Below, one piece after another: positions 12,801 to 24,800 of a DNA stretch of 64,000 bases (position 1 is the stretch's first letter; every line of letters starts with the position of its first letter). Source of the stretch: Gymnogyps californianus (taxonomy: Eukaryota; Chordata; Aves; Accipitriformes; Cathartidae); assembly GCF_018139145.2 (NCBI RefSeq), contig NC_059480.1:15624428-15688427 (forward strand), written 5' to 3'. A program made the translations under genes and the position numbers. Under the pieces are notes generated by a model, which was given only the letters and a program-made list of their open reading frames with translations, was not told the DNA's origin and made no database searches.

Positions 12801-15800
12801 CGGGTCACCGTAGATGTGGCAGAGAGCAGTGCTGGCTGGGTAACAGCCCCTCTGGCCGTCCTGGATCTTGCAGACCTCGTCCTCGCCACAGGACAACGCA
12901 GAGCAAACCATCTGGCCGTTGGCTTCACACCGGCACTGGCGAGTGCAGTTCTCGCTCACAGAGTACTCGCCTTCCTGCAGGCAGAGAAACACCGAGCGTC
13001 AGCGTATCAGGCAGGAAAGCAGAGGCAAGGGAGTGCCCTGCGAGGGGTGCAAGCCAGGGCAGGGTTTTCACTCACGCTGTAGTAGTTGCCCTCAAAGAGG
13101 CAGCCACAGTGGGCCTCGGGCACGCAGGTGTCTCCGCTGAGGAGGAAGCCAGAGGTACACGCACAGCCCTCCACGCAGGGCTTGGAGCAGTTCTGCGGAG
13201 CTTGTCGGTCAACACAGGTGGCAGGACAGCCGGTCATGCAAGGGTCATAGTAGCTGTTGGCAGGGCACAGCAGGGCTGCAATGGGAAGGGGACGATTAGG
13301 ACCAGCAAGCCTTCAAGGAAGGACGACCTTCAGGGAAGGGGAAGACCAAAGACTTGCTTTGGCCAGAGGTTCTGGGCACGGGGAGCGGCACGTTTGCCTT
13401 CTGGCAACTGCAAGGCAGGTACTCACGGCAGAAGGTGGCATTCCTCCAGGGAGGAAGAGTCACGCCGGCTGCCTGGCACGCGTCAGCGTAGGCCTCCAGA
13501 GCAGCACACAGGACCTCCGGGCCACCATTCAGGGCACAAAGGTCGTAGAAGCAGGTCTCAAAGTAGCTCTGGGGGTTGATCACGGCGTGGCACCTCTCAA
13601 AAGAGCCAGGCCTGGCAGTCAGCATGCCACAGAACTGGTCCGATCGGTAGAGCTTCTCCTCTTCTGCACTGCAGGGTGGGGAGGGGACGGGGACACCGCA
13701 AGAGGAGTCGTCGTCTGGGACCCGCCAGCTCTCCCCCAGCGCATTGGAGTCTGCGGCTTGCTGCCCGTTGGGCATCATGTACTCGTCCTCTCTGCGGTTG
13801 TTGAAGTTCCCGCACATGCCACAGGTCAGGCTGAAGTAGGTGGTGGGCACCTTCACCTCCACCGAGTGGTCAGTGTCGTAGGACACTCTGAGGCTGAAGT
13901 CTGTCTCCAGGACGATGTAGCGGCCGCTCCTGCTCACCGTGATGGCACCTCCCGCTGCGCTCACCGGCAAGGTGTGGCGCACGTTGTTCACCTAGGGCAG
14001 ACACACCGCAATGGGCCCCGGACTTGTCCCTGGCCTCCCCGGGGTCTCCTGCCCCAGGGAAAACAGCTGCCAGGCCAGGCACGGCAAACCGGTGCCCGTG
14101 ATGCCCTCACACCCAGACACCCCTGCGGCTTGCAGAGCCATGTCTGTGTTCCGCACTCTGCAGGGGCCTCTGTACAGCACGGGCCACGTTCCCCGTTTGC
14201 CTCTTCCTCCGCCAACCCCTCCGGAAAGGAAAAACAAAGCAACGCAGTGGCTTCAGGGGAACCCACCCGGGCCTGGGACGATGGAGATGCCTGGTACATG
14301 CCAGGCCCTGCCAAGAAAAGCCAGCCCTGCCTTGCAGCCGCGCCACGCTCGCCCCAGCCCCACTGCCTACCAGCACTCGGCTCTGCTCCTTCTTGACAAT
14401 GGCAATGCGCTCTCCGTACACCTCAACCAGGACTTCGCGCACATAGGACACTCTGGTGTTCCCACGATGCTCGTTCTTGGCCTCAACATTGAAGTAGGGC
14501 AGGGAGGTGGTGTTGGAGCACACTTTGGCCAGGGTGTAGGTGCAGGTGCCCATGAAGCTGTGCGTCACCTTGTCAAAGGTGTTGTAGTGAGGGTCACTGT
14601 GGACGTGGCAGATGCCGTAGGATTGTTCGAGGCACTCAGGTTTCCCATCCTGCACCCCACAGTACTGGCCCGCGGGGCATGAGGCACTGGAGCACTGGAC
14701 TTTGCTTCCCCGCGCGGGACACGTGCATTTTGAGGAGCAGCTGTTGTCCGTCCAGAACTCTGAGCCCACGGGGTAGTGCTGCCCGTTGTGCCAGCACCCG
14801 CACTGCTGGCTGGGCACGCATCGGTCATTGTAGAGCAGGTACCCGCTGTCGCACACACAGCCCTCCACGCACGGCAGGCTGCAGGTAACAGGAGCCATCG
14901 GGTCAACACAGGTGGCAGGGCAGGCTGCAGCACAGGGCTCGTAGTGACTGTTGGCCGGACAGGTGATGGCTGCCGAGACAGAAGACATGGCCATTACTTG
15001 GAGAACATAACACTTCTTTGTGCTGTATTTTCCCCTTTGAAAAATAAAGGGTCTGTATTTTCTCTGTGGTCTGCTTGGCTTCACGAGTATTCTAAGTCAT
15101 ACCTGATCGAATGAAACAGAAAATGGTGCCTCTAATACTGACAACTACCTGTAAATGCCCACGGCACATAATAAAAATACTTCTTATTCCCCACCCCACT
15201 CTTTCGTTCCTGTTCTGTGTTTTCCTGAGAGTAACGATCTGTGGTGCCGTGTGTGGACTTACGGCAGAAGGTTGCGTTCCTCCACACAGGTAGCTTGACG
15301 CCAAGCGACTGGCAGGCATCCGCATAGGACTGCAAGCTCTTGCACAGGGCCTCGCGGTCCAGCCCCAGCTCACACAGGTCATAAAGGCAGGTGTCAAAGT
15401 AACCGTTGGGGCTCAGCACAGCGTGGCACATCTGAAACGGGCCGCTGGTGTCAGTGAGGAGCCCGCAGAAGTGGCTGCTAGCAATGACTTGCTTGTCCGT
15501 CTCATTGCAGGCTGGGGTGGGGAGTGGTCCGGCTGAGCAGCTGTGGAAAGACAGGGAGAAGGGCCCCTGGGTCATCTGTGGGCTTCTCCTGCTGCCTCCC
15601 CCTCCCCTTGCCCAACACGTCCCCAGACCTGCTGGGGGGCCACACACACCTGCTGTCGTTGGACACCTGCCAGCTGTTGCCCAAGCTGGTGGAGTCTGGC
15701 TCCAGCACCCCTTCCGGGTTCAGGAAGTCATCTGCTGCCATCCCGTTGTAGTTCCCACACATGCCACAAACCTTCTGCCCAAAGGTGCTCGGAAGCGTCA

Positions 15801-18800
15801 CTTCCACCCGATGGTTCCCATCAAACTTCACTCTCAAGCCAAAGTCTGTCGTGACCACAGTGTAGAACCCGCTGGACGAGACCTGCACGCCCACGGATGG
15901 GGTGCAGGGCAGGACCTCTGCCACTCCGTTGACCTGGAAGGACAGAAACCAAGACAGGGTTGGAGCAACCCATTTGGCACAGCTCTCTCCTCTCGCACAG
16001 CCCCACCGCCTCTCCCCCTTGTGCTCACCGTCACCACTCCACCCTTCCCCAGCCTTATCCGCTGGCCAGCCACATCGACATCCACGTATCGGACGTAGGA
16101 CACGCGAGTGTTGCCTCCCCTGTGCTCGTTGGCCGCTTCCACATTGAAGTAGGGCAGCGAGCTGTTGCTCTCGCACAGCTTAGAGAGGGTGTAGGCGCAG
16201 GTGCCCATGAAGTGGTGTAGCTGCTTGTCGAACGTGTGGTAGTGAGGGTCTCCTTCCACCACGCAGGTCCCTGACAGTGGAAAGACCAGACGAAACGTTC
16301 AGTTAAGCACTTCCTGCTGCCTCTTCTCCCCAGCCTACCCTGCACAAAGGACTGCGGCCCCATGACTGGTCTACTGCTTTTACCAAGAGACAGAGTTAGT
16401 GGAGATCTGTGTCAAGACAGGATTATTTTTTCCAGGCATCCGGTTCAAACCGCCTCAAACACCTAAATGCCAGAAGCACAGGTGCCCCACCCAAGCCCTC
16501 AGAAAGGGAACAGCACTCAATGTGTGTCTCAATATGGCGGGAGAGTGACACAAAGCAAGTAACAGCCCTCCAATGCAAATGCACCATGTATCAACTATGG
16601 GTGTTGAAGATCACTCAAAACGCTACCAATAAGAGGAACTGAGGTCGTCCCAGGTGTTGGTGGTGTGTGTGGCGGCTGCGTCGTGGTGTCAGGCAACGGG
16701 GTCGAGGGTGTAGAAGGAAGTGGATCTATGGAGAGACCGAGGTAGAAGTGGTCAGTGTCAACACGGGAGATTTGTTGCAGGCAGCTGGTCCGCTCTTCCC
16801 AAACACCCAACCCCGTGACCAGGGAGGCCCAGGGCAGGGATCGCACAGTGACTCCTCAGCAAAAACTCCAGCACTCAAGTGCTCTCCCATGAGCAAAGAT
16901 GGAGGATAGGAGGAGACACGCAGCCCCTTCACCACAGTACCTAGGTTGTAGGAGCTGCTGGACATACAGTGAAACAGAGGTGGAGAAGATGTGTTTCATA
17001 ATGGGGATCTGTTCCCGAACGGGGAAGTTGCACCCTTCCCAAACACCCCCACACCATGGCAAAAGGAGCGCAGGACAGGAATTCCACGGTATCCCTGTCA
17101 CAAAGAGCCTCTTCACCCAAGGGCTGGCCCACCAGAGCGGTTAGGTGACGCACGGAGAAACCTCCACCACCGCTGCCCCATGCCTTGAATCTGGGCCACG
17201 AAGGAGATCAACAGAACACTTACCACAGACAGTGCCAGCACTCCAGTCTCCCAGAGCAACGCCTGCCTCAGCACACGCTGCAGCATAGGCCCCCAGGTCA
17301 TTGCAGAGCTGCTCCGTGCTGCCACCCGTGGCACACTGGTCATAGACGCAGCTCTCAAAGTACGTCTTGGGCGGCAGAACTGCATGGCATGGCTGGAACG
17401 GGCCACCGAGTTGCGTGAGGATTGCACACTGCTTGTTAGCTGCCTCCTCCTCGGAGGGGGAGCAGGACGCAGGAGGGCTGATGGCTGGGTCACACCTACA
17501 AAGCAGACAGAGAGCCCTGAGCTCACAGCAGCCTGTGGACCCCAGCCACACCCTTCCCTGACCTCCTCCCCAGCCAAAACCTCAGCCTCTGGAGTCCCGA
17601 TCCCTCGCTAAGACAAGGCACCCACGGCTGTCACTTGCAAGGGCGGGCAACATGGCCCACGGTCACCATTCCCCTCCGTGGCATCAGGTGGACAGAAACA
17701 AATGGCCGAGGCAGTTGCAATCCCAACAGCTTGGGAAAAGCGTCATGCCAAGGCCCCGGCCCACTCTCTCTGGCGTCAGGAACAGTGAGATGCAGCGTGT
17801 GGAGTGGGACGGCAGGGCCCTGCACAGAGGTCACCGAGGGCCCCAGAGCAGAGCGCCTATGGGGAGAGAGCACCGTGCACCCTGACCGCACGGAGGGCCT
17901 GGACACTGCCACAAACAAGCCAGCCTTGAGGGGAAAGGGGAACGGCCACACGTCTGGCACCCAGGTGCAGACAGGACATCCCACTGGTGGGTGGAGCAGA
18001 GAGGTGAGACGCAAGGACGATACGTCTGCTGCTGCGGAGCCTCGACGTGCTCTCACACGCTTTCCCACAACTGCCTGCCTCCTCTCCCTTGCCCCATGCC
18101 TGCCATTACCAGCCCTCCCTCCTTGTGCCCCTCACAGCTCCCCTCTCCCACGCTCCCTTTTGTCCGTCACCTACGCGACGGAACAAGGACTCACGGCCAC
18201 TCATCATCTGGCACCATCCAGCTGGCTCCAAAGTCATTGAAGTCGGGCACGACAACCCCATCGGGTCGCATGAAGTCGTCCTGCTGGCTCCCAGTGTACG
18301 TCCCACACAGCCCACACAGCTTGCCCTTGTGCTTCTCAGACACCCTCACTAGGAGCTCCTGGTCCCCATTGAACTGCAGGTGCAGGCCCAGCTTGGTAGA
18401 AACCCGCACGTAGGAGCCACTCAGGGAAATGGTCACACCGGGGGCAGGAGAAGCGGGCAGGGAGGCCAGAGCGCCATTGATCTGAATGAGGGGGAGAGAG
18501 GGAGACAGAAGCATGAAGAGATGCCCTCCACTGAGAGGTCCCTGTTCTTCACTGCGATGGTGCCAAGCCCAGGTGAGTCAGAAGCACTGATGGCATGAGA
18601 AACCCTGCCCAGGCCTACGAGAACAGCAGCGACTCTACATACGGCACACCGAAAGCTCAGGAAAACAAGCTGAAAATCTGTTGCTGCGCAAGCAGCCGTA
18701 TCTGCCCCGCTCAGAGCCTCGCCGTGCTCTTCTGTGAGCACGCCAGCAGGCTCAGGGAATATCAAGCTCTTCGTGGGGACAGAGTGGTACTTAGTGGTGC

Positions 18801-21800
18801 CTAGGGCATCTGTTGTTCCCAGGTGTAAAAATGAGGGGCTTACGTAGACGGCCTTGTTCTTGCGCAGTGCAATGTGGAGGCCCTCCATGGACAGTGCCAC
18901 AGAGTTCAGAGCTGTCCAGCTCTGGCTGCCGCGATGTTTGTTGCGGGTGGTGACACTGAACCCAACGGAGGAGTTGTCACAGCCCGTCACGACCGTGTAG
19001 TTGCAGGAGCCCTGGAAGTGGTGAAGCTTCCCATCGAAGGTGCTGTAATGCGGGTCACCGTAGATGTGGCAGAGAGCAGTGCTGGCTGGGTAACAGCCCC
19101 TCTGGCCGTCCTGGATCTTGCAGACCTCGTCCTCGCCACAGGACAACGCAGAGCAAACCATCTGGCCGTTGGCTTCACACCGGCACTGGCGAGTGCAGTT
19201 CTCGCTCACAGAGTACTCGCCTTCCTGCAGGCAGAGAAACACCGAGCGTCAGCGTATCAGGCAGGAAAGCAGAGGCAAGGGAGTGCCCTGCGAGGGGTGC
19301 AAGCCAGGGCAGGGTTTTCACTCACGCTGTAGTAGTTGCCCTCAAAGAGGCAGCCACAGTGGGCCTCGGGCACGCAGGTGTCTCCGCTGAGGAGGAAGCC
19401 AGAGGTACACGCACAGCCCTCCACGCAGGGCTTGGAGCAGTTCTGCGGAGCTTGTCGGTCAACACAGGTGGCAGGACAGCCGGTCATGCAAGGGTCATAG
19501 TAGCTGTTGGCAGGGCACAGCAGGGCTGCAATGGGAAGGGGACGATTAGGACCAGCAAGCCTTCAAGGAAGGACGACCTTCAGGGAAGGGGAAGACCAAA
19601 GACTTGCTTTGGCCAGAGGTTCTGGGCACGGGGAGCGGCACGTTTGCCTTCTGGCAACTGCAAGGCAGGTACTCACGGCAGAAGGTGGCATTCCTCCAGG
19701 GAGGAAGAGTCACGCCGGCTGCCTGGCACGCGTCAGCGTAGGCCTCCAGAGCAGCACACAGGACCTCCGGGCCACCATTCAGGGCACAAAGGTCGTAGAA
19801 GCAGGTCTCAAAGTAGCTCTGGGGGTTGATCACGGCGTGGCACCTCTCAAAAGAGCCAGGCCTGGCAGTCAGCATGCCACAGAACTGGTCCGATCGGTAG
19901 AGCTTCTCCTCTTCTGCACTGCAGGGTGGGGAGGGGACGGGGACACCGCAAGAGGAGTCGTCGTCTGGGACCCGCCAGCTCTCCCCCAGCGCATTGGAGT
20001 CTGCGGCTTGCTGCCCGTTGGGCATCATGTACTCGTCCTCTCTGCGGTTGTTGAAGTTCCCGCACATGCCACAGGTCAGGCTGAAGTAGGTGGTGGGCAC
20101 CTTCACCTCCACCGAGTGGTCAGTGTCGTAGGACACTCTGAGGCTGAAGTCTGTCTCCAGGACGATGTAGCGGCCGCTCCTGCTCACCGTGATGGCACCT
20201 CCCGCTGCGCTCACCGGCAAGGTGTGGCGCACGTTGTTCACCTAGGGCAGACACACCGCAATGGGCCCCGGACTTGTCCCTGGCCTCCCCGGGGTCTCCT
20301 GCCCCAGGGAAAACAGCTGCCAGGCCAGGCACGGCAAACCGGTGCCCGTGATGCCCTCACACCCAGACACCCCTGCGGCTTGCAGAGCCATGTCTGTGTT
20401 CCGCACTCTGCAGGGGCCTCTGTACAACACGGGCCACGTTCCCCGTTTGCCTCTTCCTCCGCCAACCCCTCCGGAAAGGAAAAACAAAGCAACGCAGTGG
20501 CTTCAGGGGAACCCACCCGGGCCTGGGACGATGGAGATGCCTGGTACATGCCAGGCCCTGCCAAGAAAAGCCAGCCCTGCCTTGCAGCCGCGCCACGCTC
20601 GCCCCAGCCCCACTGCCTACCAGCACTCGGCTCTGCTCCTTCTTGACAATGGCAATGCGCTCTCCGTACACCTCAACCAGGACTTCGCGCACATAGGACA
20701 CTCTGGTGTTCCCACGATGCTCGTTCTTGGCCTCAACATTGAAGTAGGGCAGGGAGGTGGTGTTGGAGCACACTTTGGCCAGGGTGTAGGTGCAGGTGCC
20801 CATGAAGTGATGCGTCACCTTGTCAAAGGTGTTGTAGTGAGGGTCACCGTGGACGTGGCAGATGCCGTAGGATTGTTCGAGGCACTCAGGTTTCCCATCC
20901 TGCACCCCACAGTACTGGCCCGCGGGGCATGAGGCACTGGAGCACTGGACTTTGCTTCCCCGCGCGGGACACGTGCATTTTGAGGAGCAGCTGTTGTCCG
21001 TCCAGAACTCTGAGCCCACGGGGTAGTGCTGCCCGTTGTGCCAGCACCCGCACTGCTGGCTGGGCACGCATCGGTCATTGTAGAGCAGGTACCCGCTGTC
21101 GCACACACAGCCCTCCACGCACGGCAGGCTGCAGGTAACAGGAGCCATCGGGTCAACACAGGTGGCAGGGCAGGCTGCAGCACAGGGCTCGTAGTGACTG
21201 TTGGCCGGACAGGTGATGGCTGCCGAGACAGAAGACATGGCCATTACTTGGAGAACATAACACTTCTTTGTGCTGTATTTTCCCCTTTGAAAAATAAAGG
21301 GTCTGTATTTTCTCTGTGGTCTGCTTGGCTTCACGAGTATTCTAAGTCATACCTGATCGAATGAAACAGAAAATGGTGCCTCTAATACTGACAACTACCT
21401 GTAAATGCCCACGGCACATAATAAAAATACTTCTTATTCCCCACCCCACTCTTTCGTTCCTGTTCTGTGTTTTCCTGAGAGTAACGATCTGTGGTGCCGT
21501 GTGTGGACTTACGGCAGAAGGTTGCGTTCCTCCACACAGGTAGCTTGACGCCAAGCGACTGGCAGGCATCCGCATAGGACTGCAAGCTCTTGCACAGGGC
21601 CTCGCGGTCCAGCCCCAGCTCACACAGGTCATAAAGGCAGGTGTCAAAGTAACCGTTGGGGCTCAGCACAGCGTGGCACATCTGAAACGGGCCGCTGGTG
21701 TCAGTGAGGAGCCCGCAGAAGTGGCTGCTAGCAATGACTTGCTTGTCCGTCTCATTGCAGGCTGGGGTGGGGAGTGGTCCGGCTGAGCAGCTGTGGAAAG

Positions 21801-24800
21801 ACAGGGAGAAGGGCCCCTGGGTCATCTGTGGGCTTCTCCTGCTGCCTCCCCCTCCCCTTGCCCAACACGTCCCCAGACCTGCTGGGGGGCCACACACACC
21901 TGCTGTCGTTGGACACCTGCCAGCTGTTGCCCAAGCTGGTGGAGTCTGGCTCCAGCACCCCTTCCGGGTTCAGGAAGTCATCTGCTGCCATCCCGTTGTA
22001 GTTCCCACACATGCCACAAACCTTCTGCCCAAAGGTGCTCGGAAGCGTCACTTCCACCCGATGGTTCCCATCAAACTTCACTCTCAAGCCAAAGTCTGTC
22101 GTGACCACAGTGTAGAACCCGCTGGACGAGACCTGCACGCCCACGGATGGGGTGCAGGGCAGGACCTCTGCCACTCCGTTGACCTGGAAGGACAGAAACC
22201 AAGACAGGGTTGGAGCAACCCATTTGGCACAGCTCTCTCCTCTCGCACAGCCCCACCGCCTCTCCCCCTTGTGCTCACCGTCACCACTCCACCCTTCCCC
22301 AGCCTTATCCGCTGGCCAGCCACATCGACATCCACGTATCGGACGTAGGACACGCGAGTGTTGCCTCCCCTGTGCTCGTTGGCCGCTTCCACATTGAAGT
22401 AGGGCAGCGAGCTGTTGCTCTCGCACAGCTTAGAGAGGGTGTAGGCGCAGGTGCCCATGAAGTGGTGTAGCTGCTTGTCGAACGTGTGGTAGTGAGGGTC
22501 TCCTTCCACCACGCAGGTCCCTGACAGTGGAAAGACCAGACGAAACGTTCAGTTAAGCACTTCCTGCTGCCTCTTCTCCCCAGCCTACCCTGCACAAAGG
22601 ACTGCGGCCCCATGACTGGTCTACTGCTTTTACCAAGAGACAGAGTTAGTGGAGATCTGTGTCAAGACAGGATTATTTTTTCCAGGCATCCGGTTCAAAC
22701 CGCCTCAAACACCTAAATGCCAGAAGCACAGGTGCCCCACCCAAGCCCTCAGAAAGGGAACAGCACTCAATGTGTGTCTCAATATGGCGGGAGAGTGACA
22801 CAAAGCAAGTAACAGCCCTCCAATGCAAATGCACCATGTATCAACTATGGGTGTTGAAGATCACTCAAAACGCTACCAATAAGAGGAACTGAGGTCGTCC
22901 CAGGTGTTGGTGGTGTGTGTGGCGGCTGCGTCGTGGTGTCAGGCAACGGGGTCGAGGGTGTAGAAGGAAGTGGATCTATGGAGAGACCGAGGTAGAAGTG
23001 GTCAGTGTCAACACGGGAGATTTGTTGCAGGCAGCTGGTCCGCTCTTCCCAAACACCCAACCCCGTGACCAGGGAGGCCCAGGGCAGGGATCGCACAGTG
23101 ACTCCTCAGCAAAAACTCCAGCACTCAAGTGCTCTCCCATGAGCAAAGATGGAGGATAGGAGGAGACACGCAGCCCCTTCACCACAGTACCTAGGTTGTA
23201 GGAGCTGCTGGACATACAGTGAAACAGAGGTGGAGAAGATGTGTTTCATAATGGGGATCTGTTCCCGAACGGGGAAGTTGCACCCTTCCCAAACACCCCC
23301 ACACCATGGCAAAAGGAGCGCAGGACAGGAATTCCACGGTATCCCTGTCACAAAGAGCCTCTTCACCCAAGGGCTGGCCCACCAGAGCGGTTAGGTGACG
23401 CACGGAGAAACCTCCACCACCGCTGCCCCATGCCTTGAATCTGGGCCACGAAGGAGATCAACAGAACACTTACCACAGACAGTGCCAGCACTCCAGTCTC
23501 CCAGAGCAACGCCTGCCTCAGCACACGCTGCAGCATAGGCCCCCAGGTCATTGCAGAGCTGCTCCGTGCTGCCACCCGTGGCACACTGGTCATAGACGCA
23601 GCTCTCAAAGTACGTCTTGGGCGGCAGAACTGCATGGCATGGCTGGAACGGGCCACCGAGTTGCGTGAGGATTGCACACTGCTTGTTAGCTGCCTCCTCC
23701 TCGGAGGGGGAGCAGGACGCAGGAGGGCTGATGGCTGGGTCACACCTACAAAGCAGACAGAGAGCCCTGAGCTCACAGCAGCCTGTGGACCCCAGCCACA
23801 CCCTTCCCTGACCTCCTCCCCAGCCAAAACCTCAGCCTCTGGAGTCCCGATCCCTCGCTAAGACAAGGCACCCACGGCTGTCACTTGCAAGGGCGGGCAA
23901 CATGGCCACGGTCACCATTCCCCTCCGTGGCATCAGGTGGACAGAAACAAATGGCCGAGGCAGTTGCAATCCCAACAGCTTGGGAAAAGCGTCATGCCAA
24001 GGCCCCGGCCCACTCTCTCTGGCGTCAGGAACAGTGAGATGCAGCGTGTGGAGCGGGACGGCAGGGCCCTGCACAGAGGTCACCGAGGGCCCCAGAGCAG
24101 AGCGCCTATGGGGAGAGAGCACCGTGCACCCTGACCGCACGGAGGGCCTGGACACCGCCACAAACAAGCCAGCCTTGAGGGGAAAGGGGAACGGCCACAC
24201 GTCTGGCACCCAGGTGCAGACAGGACATCCCACTGGTGGGTGGAGCAGAGAGGTGAGACGCAAGGACGATACGTCTGCTGCTGCGGAGCCTCGACGTGCT
24301 CTCACACGCTTTCCCACAACTGCCTGCCTCCTCTCCCTTGCCCCATGCCTGCCATTACCAGCCCTCCCTCCTTGTGCCCCTCACAGCTCCCCTCTCCCAC
24401 GCTCCCTTTTGTCCGTCACCTACGCGACGGAACAAGGACTCACGGCCACTCATCATCTGGCACCATCCAGCTGGCTCCAAAGTCATTGAAGTCGGGCACG
24501 ACAACCCCATCGGGTCGCATGAAGTCGTCCTGCTGGCTCCCAGTGTACGTCCCACACAGCCCACACAGCTTGCCCTTGTGCTTCTCAGACACCCTCACTA
24601 GGAGCTCCTGGTCCCCATTGAACTGCAGGTGCAGGCCCAGCTTGGTAGAAACCCGCACGTAGGAGCCACTCAGGGAAATGGTCACACCGGGGGCAGGAGA
24701 AGCGGGCAGGGAGGCCAGAGCGCCATTGATCTGAATGAGGGGGAGAGAGGGAGACAGAAGCATAAAGAGATGCCCTCCACTGAGAGGTCCCTGTTCTTCA

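Noticed and set aside
13257..14396. 379-codon plus-strand ORF, repeated at 19507-20646 and 25756-26895
   Set aside because: It lies antisense across the TIL, VWD and C8 exons and their introns. Its length comes from GC-rich antisense of real exons, and it has no recognisable domain.
16941..16957. Premature stop that would end the gene between array copies
   Set aside because: The TAG lies in a truncated exon remnant that also breaks the splice phase; a complete phase-compatible linker exon is available at 16627-16725.
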